64,000 nt of DNA from DATDPM01 sp963841995. GTDB lineage: Bacteria > Pseudomonadota > Alphaproteobacteria > DATDPM01. The notes beneath the pieces are model-generated. The model was not told where the DNA came from and did no database searches. It saw only the letters and a list, made by a program, of their open reading frames with translations. Shown here piece after piece: positions 10,351 to 21,405 of this stretch (positions within the stretch are counted from its first letter, which is position 1; each line of letters opens with the position of its first letter). Made by a program: the position numbers and the translations under genes. The stretch spans positions 76,736 to 140,735 of the forward strand of contig CAWJEX010000012.1 in NCBI GenBank assembly GCA_963841995.1, in the 5' to 3' direction.

Positions 10351-13056
10351 CTAAGCGTCCGCCGATTCGGCGGTGGCTACGATCGGTTCGGCAGGTGCGG
10401 GCAGGGTCATCACAATACAGGTGCCGGTGCCATGCAAGCCGGCCTCGGCCTTGATGCCGCCGCCATGGGCTTCGACAATGCCGCGGCAGATCGACAAGCC
10501 AAGGCCGGTGCCGGCGGCGGTCTTGTCGGACAATTCGGCGCGGTAGAACATGTCGAAGACCCGTGTGCGATCCGCTACGGGAATGCCCGGGCCTTGATCG
10601 CAAACCTCGATCAGGGCTTGTCCGCGTCGGCCCCGGCCCCAAACGGTAATGGTGGTATCGGGCGGGGAATATTTGCGGGCATTGTCGATCAAATTGAAGA
10701 AGACCTGCTCCATGAGCACCGGATCGACTCGAATTAACGGCATCGTCGAATCGATGTCGATGCGAATCTTGTGATGTTCAAGAAGACGCTGGGACCGTTC
10801 GACCGCGGCGCGAATGATATCACGGAGATCGACCCAATCGGCTTTCGGTTTGAGCGCGCCGGAGCCCAGCTTGGTCATGTCGAGAAGATTCTGGACGAAG
10901 CGATTGAGCCGCTCGGCTTCGTCCTGGATGGTCTGGGTCAGTTCTTGACGCGACTTGGGCGGCAGGCTCGCATCGTAATTGATCAACGTCGTGGCGGCAC
11001 CCAGGATAGAGACAAGAGGCGTCCGAAGATCGTGCGAAACCGACGACAGCAAGGCGGAGCGCAGTCGGTCGGTCTCCGTGGTCAGCCGCGCCTTTTCCAC
11101 ATCCGCCGCCATGGTGGTGCGTTCGATGGCCACCGCCGCTTGATCGGAGAGCGTTTCCAGCAAGCGGCTCTCTTCAGGCGTGAGCAAGCCTTGGCCTTGC
11201 ATTTGGACGCCCAAGACACCGACAGGGCCGCGCGCGGTGCGAAGCGGGAGGAACAGCCAGTCGGCCGTGGGCAGCGTGGTGGAGCCGCGGCCGGCCGGCT
11301 TGCCATTGGCCCAGGCCCAATCGGCAGCGGCCGAATCCCGTTCCTCGATCTTGTCCTCAGGCGGATAGCCGGCGGCAATCGAAAGCCGGCCCTCATGGGG
11401 CAACAGAACGAGCGACCCGCCGCGGATGGTCGCGGCAACGTGATGAACGACGGCCCACAGCACGTCTTCTTGATTGAGTGCGGCGGCGATCTTGCGGCTG
11501 AACTCGTAGAGATTTTCCGTGCGCCGGGCCGAAAGCTTTGCCGCCTCGACTTGCAGCCTGACACGGCTCGCCAGATTGCTGACGATCATGGCGGCAGCGA
11601 GGAACAAGACGATCGTGAGGAGATAACGTGCATCGGAAACGGCAAATTGGAATCGCGGCTCGATGAAAAAAAAGTCGTACGCCATAAATCCGGCGACGGA
11701 AGCAAAGATTGCTGGCCCGCGGCCGAGATTCACCGCGATCACCAGCACCATCAGCAAGAAGACGACGGAGATGTTGGGAAGCGGCAGCCAGCCGTAAATA
11801 AGAAATCCAAAACCGGTGGCAACCGCAACCCCGAACGCGGCCAGAAGGTAAGGAATCCACGCGTATCGCTTTGAGGGGGCGGTGATTGGAAGGGCTTGGT
11901 CAGGCCGCTCCGCCTCTTCGCCGCTGACCAACAGAACTTCGAAGGCACCGGCCTTTTCGATGATTTTGCCGGTGACCGTGCCCCCGCGCCACAGCCGCCG
12001 CCAAGACGGTTCTTCAAGTCTGCCGACGATGATCTGGGTGCAATTGTGCTCTCGGGCGTAAGCGAGCAACTCGCCAGTCACGTCCTCGCCTTGCCGGGTG
12101 GCGGCTTCACCGCCAAGTTGCTCGGCCAGACGCAAAGCCTGGCTGATGCAATTCTTTTCTTCCTCGGAGCGCGTGAAATCGCGTGACGTTTCAATGTGAA
12201 GAGCGATCCAATCGACGGACCGCCGCTCGGCCAGGCGTTTCGCGGCCCGCACCAGCCGGGAGCCAAGTCCATCGGCGCCGACGCAAACCAGAATGCGCTC
12301 ACGCGCCGGCCAAGGACCGGCGATCGCGTGGGTGCGCATGTAATCGAGCATCTGTGCGTCGACGCGTTCGGCGGCGTGACGCATCGCCAATTCCCGCAAG
12401 GCGGTCAGATTGCCGCGTTGAAAGAAGCTCTGAATCGCCCGGCGCGCCTGTTCCGGGACGTAGACCTTGCCTTCCTCGAGGCGCTTCAAAAGGTCGTCCG
12501 GCGGCAAATCAACGAGTTCGATCTCGTCGGCTTCGGCAAGAACCGAATCCGGCACGGTTTCGCGCACCCGAACGCCGGTAATGCGCTCGACGACGTCGTT
12601 CAAGCTTTCGAGATGTTGAGTATTTAGCGTGGAATAGACGTCGATGCCGGCGGCCAGGATATCTTCGACGTCCTGGTAACGCTTCAGGTGACGCCCGCCC
12701 GGCACATTGGTGTGGGCGAGCTCGTCGACGAGGACGATTTTGGGACGGCGCGCCAAGATCCCTTCGAGATCCATCTCCTCGAGCATCTTGCCGCGATAGT
12801 CCACGGGTTTGCGGGGTATGGTGTCGAGACCTTCGATCAAACGCTCGGTCTCGCGCCGTCCGTGGGTTTCGACGAGGCCGACGACGACGTCGATGCCTTC
12901 GCGCTTGCGCTCCTGGGCCGCCTCGAGCATGGCGTAGGTTTTGCCAACGCCGGGAGCGGCCCCGAAAAAGATCTTCAGCCGGCCGCGATTCTCTTTTTGC
13001 GCGGCCGCAAGAAGCGCATCGGGATTTGGACGATCGGTTCGATCAACATCGGCCAT
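10351..13056 (-). CDS. kdpD: KdpD osmosensitive K+ channel histidine kinase
   Basis: A 901-residue sensor kinase with all KdpD modules in order: the N-terminal KdpD domain with Walker A GAAPGVGKT (32-40) and DELAHTNVPGGRHLKRYQDVEDI, a universal-stress-protein domain (about 250-375), four membrane helices (about 400-500), a GAF-like domain, then HisKA with SHDLRTPLVSILG (His near 675) and an ATPase domain ending GTGLGLSICRGIVEAHGG. It controls KdpE in response to potassium and turgor. It is separated by 23 bp from kdpC upstream and 22 bp from kdpE downstream, so all are probably co-transcribed. Confidence 0.96.
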   Translation of the reverse strand: MADVDRTDRPNPDALLAAAQKENRGRLKIFFGAAPGVGKTYAMLEAAQERKREGIDVVVGLVETHGRRETERLIEGLDTIPRKPVDYRGKMLEEMDLEGILARRPKIVLVDELAHTNVPGGRHLKRYQDVEDILAAGIDVYSTLNTQHLESLNDVVERITGVRVRETVPDSVLAEADEIELVDLPPDDLLKRLEEGKVYVPEQARRAIQSFFQRGNLTALRELAMRHAAERVDAQMLDYMRTHAIAGPWPARERILVCVGADGLGSRLVRAAKRLAERRSVDWIALHIETSRDFTRSEEEKNCISQALRLAEQLGGEAATRQGEDVTGELLAYAREHNCTQIIVGRLEEPSWRRLWRGGTVTGKIIEKAGAFEVLLVSGEEAERPDQALPITAPSKRYAWIPYLLAAFGVAVATGFGFLIYGWLPLPNISVVFLLMVLVIAVNLGRGPAIFASVAGFMAYDFFFIEPRFQFAVSDARYLLTIVLFLAAAMIVSNLASRVRLQVEAAKLSARRTENLYEFSRKIAAALNQEDVLWAVVHHVAATIRGGSLVLLPHEGRLSIAAGYPPEDKIEERDSAAADWAWANGKPAGRGSTTLPTADWLFLPLRTARGPVGVLGVQMQGQGLLTPEESRLLETLSDQAAVAIERTTMAADVEKARLTTETDRLRSALLSSVSHDLRTPLVSILGAATTLINYDASLPPKSRQELTQTIQDEAERLNRFVQNLLDMTKLGSGALKPKADWVDLRDIIRAAVERSQRLLEHHKIRIDIDSTMPLIRVDPVLMEQVFFNLIDNARKYSPPDTTITVWGRGRRGQALIEVCDQGPGIPVADRTRVFDMFYRAELSDKTAAGTGLGLSICRGIVEAHGGGIKAEAGLHGTGTCIVMTLPAPAEPIVATAESADA

Positions 13057-13079
13057 AACCTGCCGATCTTAGGCCATCC

Positions 13080-13688
13080 TCAATGAGCTGGGAATTGGTC
13101 ATCCAAAGCTAAATTGAGTTTCAGTACGTTGACCCGCGGCTCACCAAAGATGCCGAGGAACCGGCCTTGAGTGGACTGGGAAACGAGCTCGCGCAGCTTG
13201 TCTTCGCTAATGCCCCGCGCCTTGGCGACCCGGGGCACTTGAAACAGGGCCCCGGCGGGGGTGATGTCGGGATCGAGGCCGCTCGCCGATGTCGTCACCA
13301 GGTCAACCGGCACCGGCGCCTTGGGATTTTCGGCGGCCAGCGTTGCCGCGTCCCCGGTGACCCGGTCCACCAGAGCCTTCGAAGTCGGGCCGAGATTGGA
13401 CGCGACGGAATTGTCCGCGGCGTAGGGCACCGGGACGGTCTTGGTGGGGTCCTTCGGATCCGGTTCCGTCGTCGCCGAAGGCCGGCCGTGGAAATACTTA
13501 TCTTGCGTGAAATTCTGCCCGATCAGTTCCGAGCCGATCACCTTGCCATCCTTCGTAATCAGGCTTCCATTCGCCTGGTCGGGGAAAAGGACTTGGGCGA
13601 TGCCCGTCATGCCCAGCGGATAAGCGATGCCGCACAGCAGGGTGAAGGCGACGGTCAGAACGATGGCAGGGCGAAATTCTTTCAGCAT
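13080..13688 (-). CDS. kdpC: KdpC, chaperone subunit of K+-transporting ATPase
   Basis: 202 residues from ATG 13688 (MLKEFRPAIVLTVAFTLLCGIAYPL), with one N-terminal membrane helix and a periplasmic domain containing the family block FHGRPSAT and, towards the C-terminus, SASGLDPDITPAGALFQVPRVAKARG. KdpC stabilises the KdpFABC complex and raises nucleotide affinity of KdpB. The frame is open further upstream into kdpB, but that part is a shadow; the chosen start restores the usual KdpC N-terminus and leaves an 11-bp gap to kdpB. Confidence 0.95.
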   Translation of the reverse strand: MLKEFRPAIVLTVAFTLLCGIAYPLGMTGIAQVLFPDQANGSLITKDGKVIGSELIGQNFTQDKYFHGRPSATTEPDPKDPTKTVPVPYAADNSVASNLGPTSKALVDRVTGDAATLAAENPKAPVPVDLVTTSASGLDPDITPAGALFQVPRVAKARGISEDKLRELVSQSTQGRFLGIFGEPRVNVLKLNLALDDQFPAH

Positions 13689-13699
13689 GGGGATTCTCC

Positions 13700-15793
<2,094 letters not shown>

Positions 15794-15803
15794 GGAATGA
15801 TCC

Positions 15804-17531
15804 TCAATAAAGTGTGCCGGCCTGCATCTGCAGGTGTTCGACGATGGGTCCGAGCGCGTCGGCCGGGAAATAAATGAGACCACCGGTGATGATGATGACG
15901 CCGATCAGAAGGGCCACGAACAGCCCGTTATCGGTCGGGAAGGTGCCGGCCGACGCGGGGACGAGTTTCTTGGCCGCGAGCGAGCCGGCGATCGCCAATA
16001 CGGGAATGGCGATGGCAAAGCGCCCGATCATCATCGCGAGGGAACCCGTGATGTTGTAGTAGGGCGTATTGCCCGTGAGCCCGGCAAAGGCGCTGCCGTT
16101 ATTCGCGGTCTGCGAGGTGAAGGCGTAGAGGATCTCGCTGAAGCCATGGGGGCCGGCATTCTCCGGTCCCGCAAGCCCGGCCGGAAGCACCGCGGCCAGA
16201 GCGGTGAAGCCGAGGGCCGACAGCGGCACCACCAGAATCGCCAGCATGGCCATCTTGACTTCGCGGGATTCGATCTTCTTGCCGAGATATTCGGGGGTTC
16301 GCCCGACCATCAGCCCGGCGATGAACACCGCGAGAATGGCGAAGAGCAGCATGCCGTAAAGCCCGCAGCCGACACCGCCGAAGATGATTTCGCCGAGCTG
16401 CATGTTGACGATGGGCACCAAGCCGCCGATCGGCATGAAGCTGTCATGCATCGCATTGACCGCGCCATCCGAGGTATCGGTCGTGGTTGTCGCAAAAAGC
16501 GCGGAATCGGTGATGCCTAAGCGGACTTCCTTGCCTTCCATATTGCCGCCGGCTTGCAGGGCGCTCGGCGCCTGGTCGATGCCGAGCTTGGCGAAGGCGG
16601 GATTGCCGGCGCTCTCCGCGCCGTAGCAAACAAAAGCGCCGACCAGGAACAGGATCGCCATCGCCCCGAAAAGCGACCACCCTTGTTTCATGTTGCCGAC
16701 CATCTTGCCGAAGGTGATGGTGAGCGCGGCGCCGATCGAGAATTCCAACCAAGTTGTCACGAGATTCGAGAATGGCGTCGGATTCTCGTAAGGATGCGAC
16801 GCGTTGACGTTGAAGAAGCCGCCGCCATTGGTTCCCATGGTCTTGATGGCAATTTGCGACGCGACCGGGCCCTGGGCGAGCGTCTGCTTGGCGCCTTCGA
16901 GTGTCGTGCCGTCCACATAGGCGCCCAAAGTTTGCGGCATGCCCTGCCAGATGAAGAATAGAGTCGCGATTATCGACATCGGCAGCAGCACATAGAGCGT
17001 GCAGCGGGTGAGATCGACCCAGAAATTGCCGACGGTCTTCGCCGAACGCCGGGTGAAGCCGCGAATGAGGGCGATGACCATGGCGATGCCGGTGGCGGCC
17101 GACACGAAATTATGGACGGTCAGGCCCGCCATCTGGGTGAAATAACTCAGCGTGGTTTCGCCGCCGTAATTTTGCCAATTGGTATTGGTGGTGAAGCTGA
17201 TCGCGGTATTAAGCGCCAAGTCCGGCGTCATTCCCGTCATGCCTTGGGGATTCCACGGCAGATAGAATTGCAGCCGCAGCATCGCGTAAAGCGTCACGAA
17301 ACAGACAAGATTGAACAGCAGCATGGCGACGGCGTAGGTCAGCCAATGCTGTTCGCCGTTCGGATCGACGCCGGAGACCCGGTAGAAAATCCGCTCTACG
17401 GGGCCGAGAACGGGCGAAAGCAATGTGCGCTCGCCGGTGAACACCCGCGCCATGTATTGGCCGAGCGGAATCGCCATCGCCACCACGATCGCCGTGAAGA
17501 CGACGATCTGAAGAATTCCGTTTGTCGTCAT
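15804..17531 (-). CDS. kdpA: KdpA, potassium-binding and translocating subunit
   Basis: 575 residues with about ten membrane helices and the four K+ selectivity-filter repeats of the superfamily of K+ transporters: TNTNWQNYGGE, TNGGGFFNVNASHPYENPTPFSN, the GCGLYGMLLF region and TSQTANNGSAFAGL. KdpA forms the high-affinity K+ pore of KdpFABC in the inner membrane. The length and start (MTTNGILQIVVF) agree with the family. The gap to kdpF is 23 bp. Confidence 0.97.
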   Translation of the reverse strand: MTTNGILQIVVFTAIVVAMAIPLGQYMARVFTGERTLLSPVLGPVERIFYRVSGVDPNGEQHWLTYAVAMLLFNLVCFVTLYAMLRLQFYLPWNPQGMTGMTPDLALNTAISFTTNTNWQNYGGETTLSYFTQMAGLTVHNFVSAATGIAMVIALIRGFTRRSAKTVGNFWVDLTRCTLYVLLPMSIIATLFFIWQGMPQTLGAYVDGTTLEGAKQTLAQGPVASQIAIKTMGTNGGGFFNVNASHPYENPTPFSNLVTTWLEFSIGAALTITFGKMVGNMKQGWSLFGAMAILFLVGAFVCYGAESAGNPAFAKLGIDQAPSALQAGGNMEGKEVRLGITDSALFATTTTDTSDGAVNAMHDSFMPIGGLVPIVNMQLGEIIFGGVGCGLYGMLLFAILAVFIAGLMVGRTPEYLGKKIESREVKMAMLAILVVPLSALGFTALAAVLPAGLAGPENAGPHGFSEILYAFTSQTANNGSAFAGLTGNTPYYNITGSLAMMIGRFAIAIPVLAIAGSLAAKKLVPASAGTFPTDNGLFVALLIGVIIITGGLIYFPADALGPIVEHLQMQAGTLY

Positions 17532-17554
17532 TTCAAATCCTCAAAAATCGCGCC

Positions 17555-17644
17555 CTAGAATTTCTCCGGACGCACCAGTGCAAAAACGAGATAAACGAGG
17601 ATGACGAGCGACACGACCGCACCCAGCACATAATCGAAAACCAT
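17555..17644 (-). CDS. kdpF: KdpF, small stabilising subunit of the Kdp complex
   Basis: A 29-residue single-helix protein, MVFDYVLGAVVSLVILVYLV followed by FALVRPEKF. The C-terminal L-x-RPE-K/R-F ending is the hallmark of KdpF, which packs at the KdpA-KdpB interface in the membrane. It lies directly upstream of kdpA, as in other kdp operons. A purine-rich GAAAGGATG sequence upstream can serve as ribosome binding site. Confidence 0.93.
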   Translation of the reverse strand: MVFDYVLGAVVSLVILVYLVFALVRPEKF

Positions 17645-17647
17645 GGC

Positions 17648-17731
17648 TCACATCCTTTCGCAGAGCGACACGTAGCCCAGGAGGGCCACGAAACTCGCGA
17701 TGCCAATCACAATCATCATCACGTCGAACAT
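17648..17731 (-). CDS. Small single-helix membrane protein at the head of the kdp operon
   Basis: A 27-residue peptide: MFDVMMIVIGIASFVALLGY followed by VSLCERM. One membrane helix fills it and it ends in the CERM tail. Peptides of this type (MFD... CE-R-M/L) occur just before kdpF in many alphaproteobacterial kdp operons, so it is probably a real Kdp-associated microprotein. It has a strong ribosome site (AGAGGTGATTT before ATG) and ends 3 bp before kdpF. The function is unknown; it may assist or tune the Kdp complex as KdpF does. Confidence 0.75.
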   Translation of the reverse strand: MFDVMMIVIGIASFVALLGYVSLCERM

Positions 17732-17817
17732 AAATCACCTCTATCCGGAACCGAGATCACGAAACTCAAAGATGCCTTACGCCTGTTTGTGGGATGGTTC
17801 ACTGGGTAATACGAATT

Positions 17818-17860
17818 TTTATATCTCTATTCAGTAGAGCGTCGCTTTGATTCAAATCAA
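17818..17860 (-). promoter_or_regulatory. Candidate FNR/FixK-activated promoter of the kdp operon
   Basis: A perfect FNR/FixK-type box TTGAT-TTGA-ATCAA (17847-17860, minus strand reading) is followed 23 bp later by a TATAAA-like -10 element (17818-17823). This puts the box centre about 30 bp before the -10, that is near -41.5, the class II activation position for FNR/Crp-family regulators. It would start transcription about 80 bp before the 27-residue gene and kdpFABCDE. A Crp/Fnr-family gene is present at 53.7 kb. The site and spacing are seen; regulation is inferred. Confidence 0.6.
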
Positions 17861-17915
17861 ACCGCGGGGAACATCGGTTTCATAAAAACGTCATCCAGGT
17901 TAATTCGCCGCATGG

Positions 17916-18002
17916 TTAGAAAATCTCGAAACCAACCAGAAGCAAATACACCCAGGCGCAAATGAATATGACCACGGCGCCGATCAGGAAAAGATCGACC
18001 AT
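17916..18002 (-). CDS. Small single-helix membrane protein, Kdp island
   Basis: A 28-residue peptide, MVDLFLIGAVVIFICAWVYL then LLVGFEIF. It is nearly all one hydrophobic helix, on the same strand as and 184 bp upstream of the 27-residue Kdp peptide. It resembles that peptide and KdpF in size, in the M-V/F-D start and in having a hydrophobic core followed by an acidic residue. No strong ribosome site is seen, so it is less certain than its neighbours. The function is unknown. Confidence 0.5.
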   Translation of the reverse strand: MVDLFLIGAVVIFICAWVYLLLVGFEIF

Positions 18003-18085
18003 GATGGGGCTTTACTGATCGGCACCGCGAGGATCATTGAGATCCCTTGTTATGTCGTTCTATTGTTTCGCTGATCGACGGCACG

Positions 18086-18148
18086 TCAAGCAAGCTGGAC
18101 AGCAGCAACAGCAATGATAACGAGGGCTGCGCCAATGAGTGCGGTCAT
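18086..18148 (-). CDS. Possible 20-residue membrane microprotein
   Basis: A 20-codon frame MTALIGAALVIIAVAAVQLA, wholly hydrophobic and on the same strand as the neighbouring tiny membrane genes. The sequence just before its start (CGAATTAACCT-GATGAC) is nearly repeated at 17890-17907. There is no convincing ribosome site, and a frame this short could arise by chance. It is listed because of its composition and position only. Confidence 0.3.
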   Translation of the reverse strand: MTALIGAALVIIAVAAVQLA

Positions 18149-18221
18149 CAGGTTAATTCGAATCGGGAAATAGATGGCCAATCTCTTTATGTTTTCGCGG
18201 CATGCCGCCGTGCGTCGCTCA

Positions 18222-18368
18222 TCAGTGCCCCAAATGGGCGTGGAATGATGCGTTGCCTTTCAAGGGCGACGATTTCCGCGCACCGGGGCGCCCGAAGAAG
18301 ACGCAATACAAAATCACCGGTGTGGCGAGAAAGGCGCCGGCGGCGATAGACAGAATCAGATCGTACAT
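18222..18368 (-). CDS. Small membrane protein A (RP-AR-SSP tail), Kdp island
   Basis: A 48-residue protein: one membrane helix (MYDLILSIAAGAFLATPVIL YCVFF) and a basic, Ser/His-rich tail containing GRPGARKSSP and ending in HAHLGH. A good ribosome site (GGAGGTCTCAA before ATG) supports the start, though the frame is open further upstream through the leader. It is a paralogue of the 50-residue protein at 23080-23232: both have M-Y/F-D-x-I start, A-x-PV core and RP-x-AR-x-SSP-x-K tail. Both are preceded by related leader DNA. No known family is recognised. Confidence 0.65.
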   Translation of the reverse strand: MYDLILSIAAGAFLATPVILYCVFFGRPGARKSSPLKGNASFHAHLGH

Positions 18369-18374
18369 TTGAGA

Positions 18375-18515
18375 CCTCCATTCTTGAGCCGGCGCGCTTC
18401 GGAAGCGCACTTCATCCGGCGCGAATACACATAGGCCTGAGGCCATAAAGCCTCCATACGGATTAAGGGCGCGGATATAAAGACGGCATAAAGACCCAGT
18501 TTTTGCGGAATCAAG
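18375..18515 (-). promoter_or_regulatory. Leader copy 1 with KdpE-box-like direct repeat
   Basis: About 140 bp that is roughly 85% identical to 23423-23563. Read on the minus strand it holds TTTATG-CCGTC-TTTATA (18476-18492), two half-sites 11 bp apart like the KdpE box of the E. coli kdp promoter (TTTATA-N5-TTTACA). Next come CCGCGCCC, a conserved ATCCGTATGGAG...CTTTATGG segment and the ribosome site of small protein A. It is probably a KdpE-controlled promoter and 5' leader. The start-to-stop similarity to a second copy argues for recent duplication or strong constraint. Confidence 0.65.
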
Positions 18516-18623
18516 CTGCGCGGCAGCAGGGCGTCTTTCCAGATTTGACAATGGCCCTGTTGCCATCATCAAATACCGAAATTTCTCAATAAAATTAATA
18601 TGTTGGGTGCGGCGTTCGCAGGC

Positions 18624-18863
18624 CTAGTACCGCAGCGCCCGCCCGCCTTTATCGACCACCACCGCGTCGGGCAGGAACATCGCTTCCTGCCGCGCGAATA
18701 CAAGCGCCCTATCGTGTTGAAGGAACATTCCACCAATGTTGTTGTCGCTGCTGCAAACGGACCAGCGCCGCGGACCCGCCCTGCTGACGACGATGTGGAC
18801 GGCTTGATCGGGGTTAGCCGGCCGCTGGTCCAAGGAGGCGCTTTTCAGCTTGGTCGCTGTCAT
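18624..18863 (-). CDS. Small WSV-domain protein (DUF2188-like)
   Basis: A 79-residue soluble protein. Its core RRWSVCSSDNNIGGMFLQHD, then ALVFARQEA...DAVVVDKGGR, has the layout of DUF2188-type proteins (W-x-V, a central A-x-x-x-A helix, then a VVV-x-x-x-GR strand), but I would not assign the family firmly. It is related to the 145-residue protein at 22340-22777 (WSVESSDDSVGGIF...ALAFAHEA...AAVVV). It starts 4 bp after the end of secF and is the last gene of the secDF operon. The function is unknown. Confidence 0.6.
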   Translation of the reverse strand: MTATKLKSASLDQRPANPDQAVHIVVSRAGPRRWSVCSSDNNIGGMFLQHDRALVFARQEAMFLPDAVVVDKGGRALRY

Positions 18864-18867
18864 TCGG

Positions 18868-19802
18868 CTAGCCCGCAGGACACGGGGTTGCCTGCCGCAG
18901 CCGCGTCCCTCCCAAGAACAGCAGGATAGGCGCCGCGATGAAGATCGATGAAGAGGTGCCGATCACGATCCCTGTCAGCAAGACGATGGAGAACTCCTGG
19001 ATCGTGCCGCTGCTCATCACGGCCAGCGGCACTATCGCGAGAAATACCGTGCCCGAGGTCGCGATCGTGCGGCTCAAGGTGTCGTTGATGCTGCGATCGA
19101 TGAGAGACCGAAGGTCCATGCGCTTATAGAGCCGCAGGTTTTCCCGGATGCGGTCGTAGACGACGACCTTGTCGTTCACGGAATAGCCCATGATGGTGAG
19201 GATCGCGACGATGCTGGTCAGATTGAATTGAAAATGCGTTATTCCATAGACGCCGACGATTTTTGTCGCGTCGAGCAAAAGCGTCAGCATTCCAGCCACG
19301 CCGAATTCCCATTCGAATTGAAACCAGATGTATCCGAGCATGGCCAGCATGGCGATCGCCAATGCCGTCATTCCGTCGTGGAACAATTCGCCGCTGACGG
19401 TGGCACCCACCGCCTCGACACTTTGCAAATCCGTGCCGGGAAAATCCTGCTCCAGGGATTGACGAACAGCGGTCACCGCATCTTGCTGCGCCGTGTCGTC
19501 GCCGGGCTGACGTTCGAAGCGAAGTTGCACGTCGTGGGCCGATCCGAACTCCTGCAGATCCACCGGACCGAGATTCAATTTTTCGAGTTCGCGCCCTCAG
19601 ATTCTGAAAAATTCACGGGGGTTGGCATATGGGCGTGAACGGCGATTTCTCCCCGGAAATCGATCCCGAGATTGAGCCCCGGACGGAACGCCAAAATGAT
19701 GGATGCGATGCTCAATACAGCCGACACCACCAAACCGGCAATGCGTCCGTTCATGAAGGGAATCGTGGTGTCGTCGGGAATGAGGCGGGGGCCGAAAAAC
19801 AT
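18868..19802 (-). CDS. secF: SecF protein-export membrane protein, frameshifted
   Basis: The reconstructed protein is about 310 residues: an N-terminal segment (MFFGPRLIPDDTTIPFMNGR, a membrane helix, then GLNLGIDFRGEIAV) and the main part with the SecF signature LTIMGYSVNDKVVVYDRIREN and five further helices. SecF with SecD uses proton motive force to finish protein translocation on the periplasmic side. The two parts are in different frames; the break lies at about 19595-19615 and two extra bases (in the A5 and CCC runs, plus strand) would restore SecF-like sequence through ELEKLNLGPVDLQEFG. It begins 9 bp after secD. Confidence 0.75.
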
Positions 19803-19811
19803 TGGGATCTC

Positions 19812-21378
19812 CTAGGCGAGAAGCGCCTTGGGCCGGGCCCGTCGCAACCACAACGACATGATAAGGCGGACGAGCACGATCGCAGTGAACATCGATGTCA
19901 GAATTCCCAAGGTAATGGTGATCGCGAATCCCTTGACAGGACCCGACGCCAAAGTGAACAGGATCAGCATCTTCAGCAGGGTCGTGACGTTCGCGTCGAT
20001 GATCGTCGCCATGGCTTTGGACGATCCCGTCTGAATTGCCGAGAGTGGCGTTCGCCCCTTGCGCGCCTCCTCGCGAATTCGTTCGTTGATGAGAATGTTG
20101 GCGTCGACCGACATCCCGATCGTCAGCAATATACCGACGATTCCGGGAAGTGTGAGGTTGGCTTGAAAAAACGACAATGCGCCGATGAGAAGAACGATAT
20201 CCAGCACCAGCCCGATTGAGGCGAAGACTCCGAAGAGCCGGTAAAAGAAGATCATGAAGACAATGACGAGCGAGCCGCCGATCGCGCAGGCGTAAATGCC
20301 GGTGCGGATGGCGTCGGCGCCGAGATTGGGCCCGACCGTTCGTTCCTCGATAATCTTGAGCGGTGCCGGCAACGCGCCACCGCGCAGCAGGATCGCGAGG
20401 TCGTTCGCATCGCCCGCCGTGAAATGACCGCTGATCTGGCCTTGACCGCCCAGGATCGGCTCCCGGATCACGGGGGCGCTGATGACTTTGTTGTCGAGGA
20501 CGATAGCGAGCGCCTGGCCGACATGCTCCTGCGTCGTCGCCGCAAACTGCCGTGCCCCGGTCGAATCGAACTCGAAGTTCACGACCCATTCGTTGGTCTG
20601 TTGGTTCATTGCGGCGGTGGCGTTCCGCAGATGTGCGCCGTCGACCTCGATGCCTTTCACAACCAGGTATCGGTTCGGTCGGCGTTGCGCGTCTTCGCCA
20701 TATAAATACTCCGTCCCCGGCGGCGGCACTGCGGTACTTGGTTGATCGGTGTTGAGAAGATGAAAGGACAGTTTTGCCGTGGTGCCGAGCAGACGCTTGA
20801 TGCGGTCGGGATCCTGAAGGCCGGGAAGCTGCACGGCGATGCGATCCGCTCCTTGACGAATGATCATCGGTTCGCTCACTCCCGTTTCGTCGATTTCGGC
20901 GACGAACGATTTCGATTGAGCGCTCGACCGTGTCGTTGGCGCTATTCCTTGCGGACGCTTCCGCGGACTTCATGGCGAATTCGCCTGCGTCGCTTGCGGT
21001 TATGCCGAAGTCCGCATTCACGCCATTGCCGGCGATCGGCTGAAGCAGCTTTTTGACGTCGGCGATTCGACCGGCATCGCGAAGCTGAAACATGATCGCC
21101 GCGTCCTGAATCCGCAAATTTATGTATTGGATGTCCGCAGTGCGCAGCGCGCGGCGCACGGCATTGATGGCGCCTTCAAGGCGCTGGCGGTCGGCGGCGT
21201 CGGTGTCGACCTTGAGAAGGAGATAACTGCCTCCCTTAAGGTCCAAACCTAGATGGATTTGATTCTCGAATGGAAGGGATCGTGCAATATTCTGCCCAAC
21301 GACATTCGGCAGCGCGAGCAATATTCCGGCGACGCAAACGGAACAGATCGCGAGGATTTGCCACCGGGAAAAACGCAT
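19812..21378 (-). CDS. secD: SecD protein-export membrane protein, frameshifted
   Basis: The reconstructed protein is about 521 residues: an N-terminal helix, the P1 domain with LGLDLKGGSYLLLKVD, then QLPGLQDPDRIKRLLGTTAKLSF, and the C-terminal six-helix SecD core (GIVGILLTIGMSVDANILINERIREE). One extra base in the TTT run 20894-20896 breaks the frame: removing it turns RRRNRRNG into RRRIDETGVSEPMIIRQG, a normal SecD join. No yajC precedes it; instead a dapA-like gene ends 27 bp upstream. This unusual context suggests an accessory second SecDF pair; the housekeeping pair is not in view. Confidence 0.78.
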
Positions 21379-21405
21379 CTGTTTCTCGCAACGCCAGGCT
21401 AATTT

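Noticed and set aside
18560..18572. TTGCC-ATC-ATCAA as a further FNR-type box
   Set aside because: The spacer is 3 bp instead of 4 and one half-site is off; it does not fit the FNR/FixK pattern.
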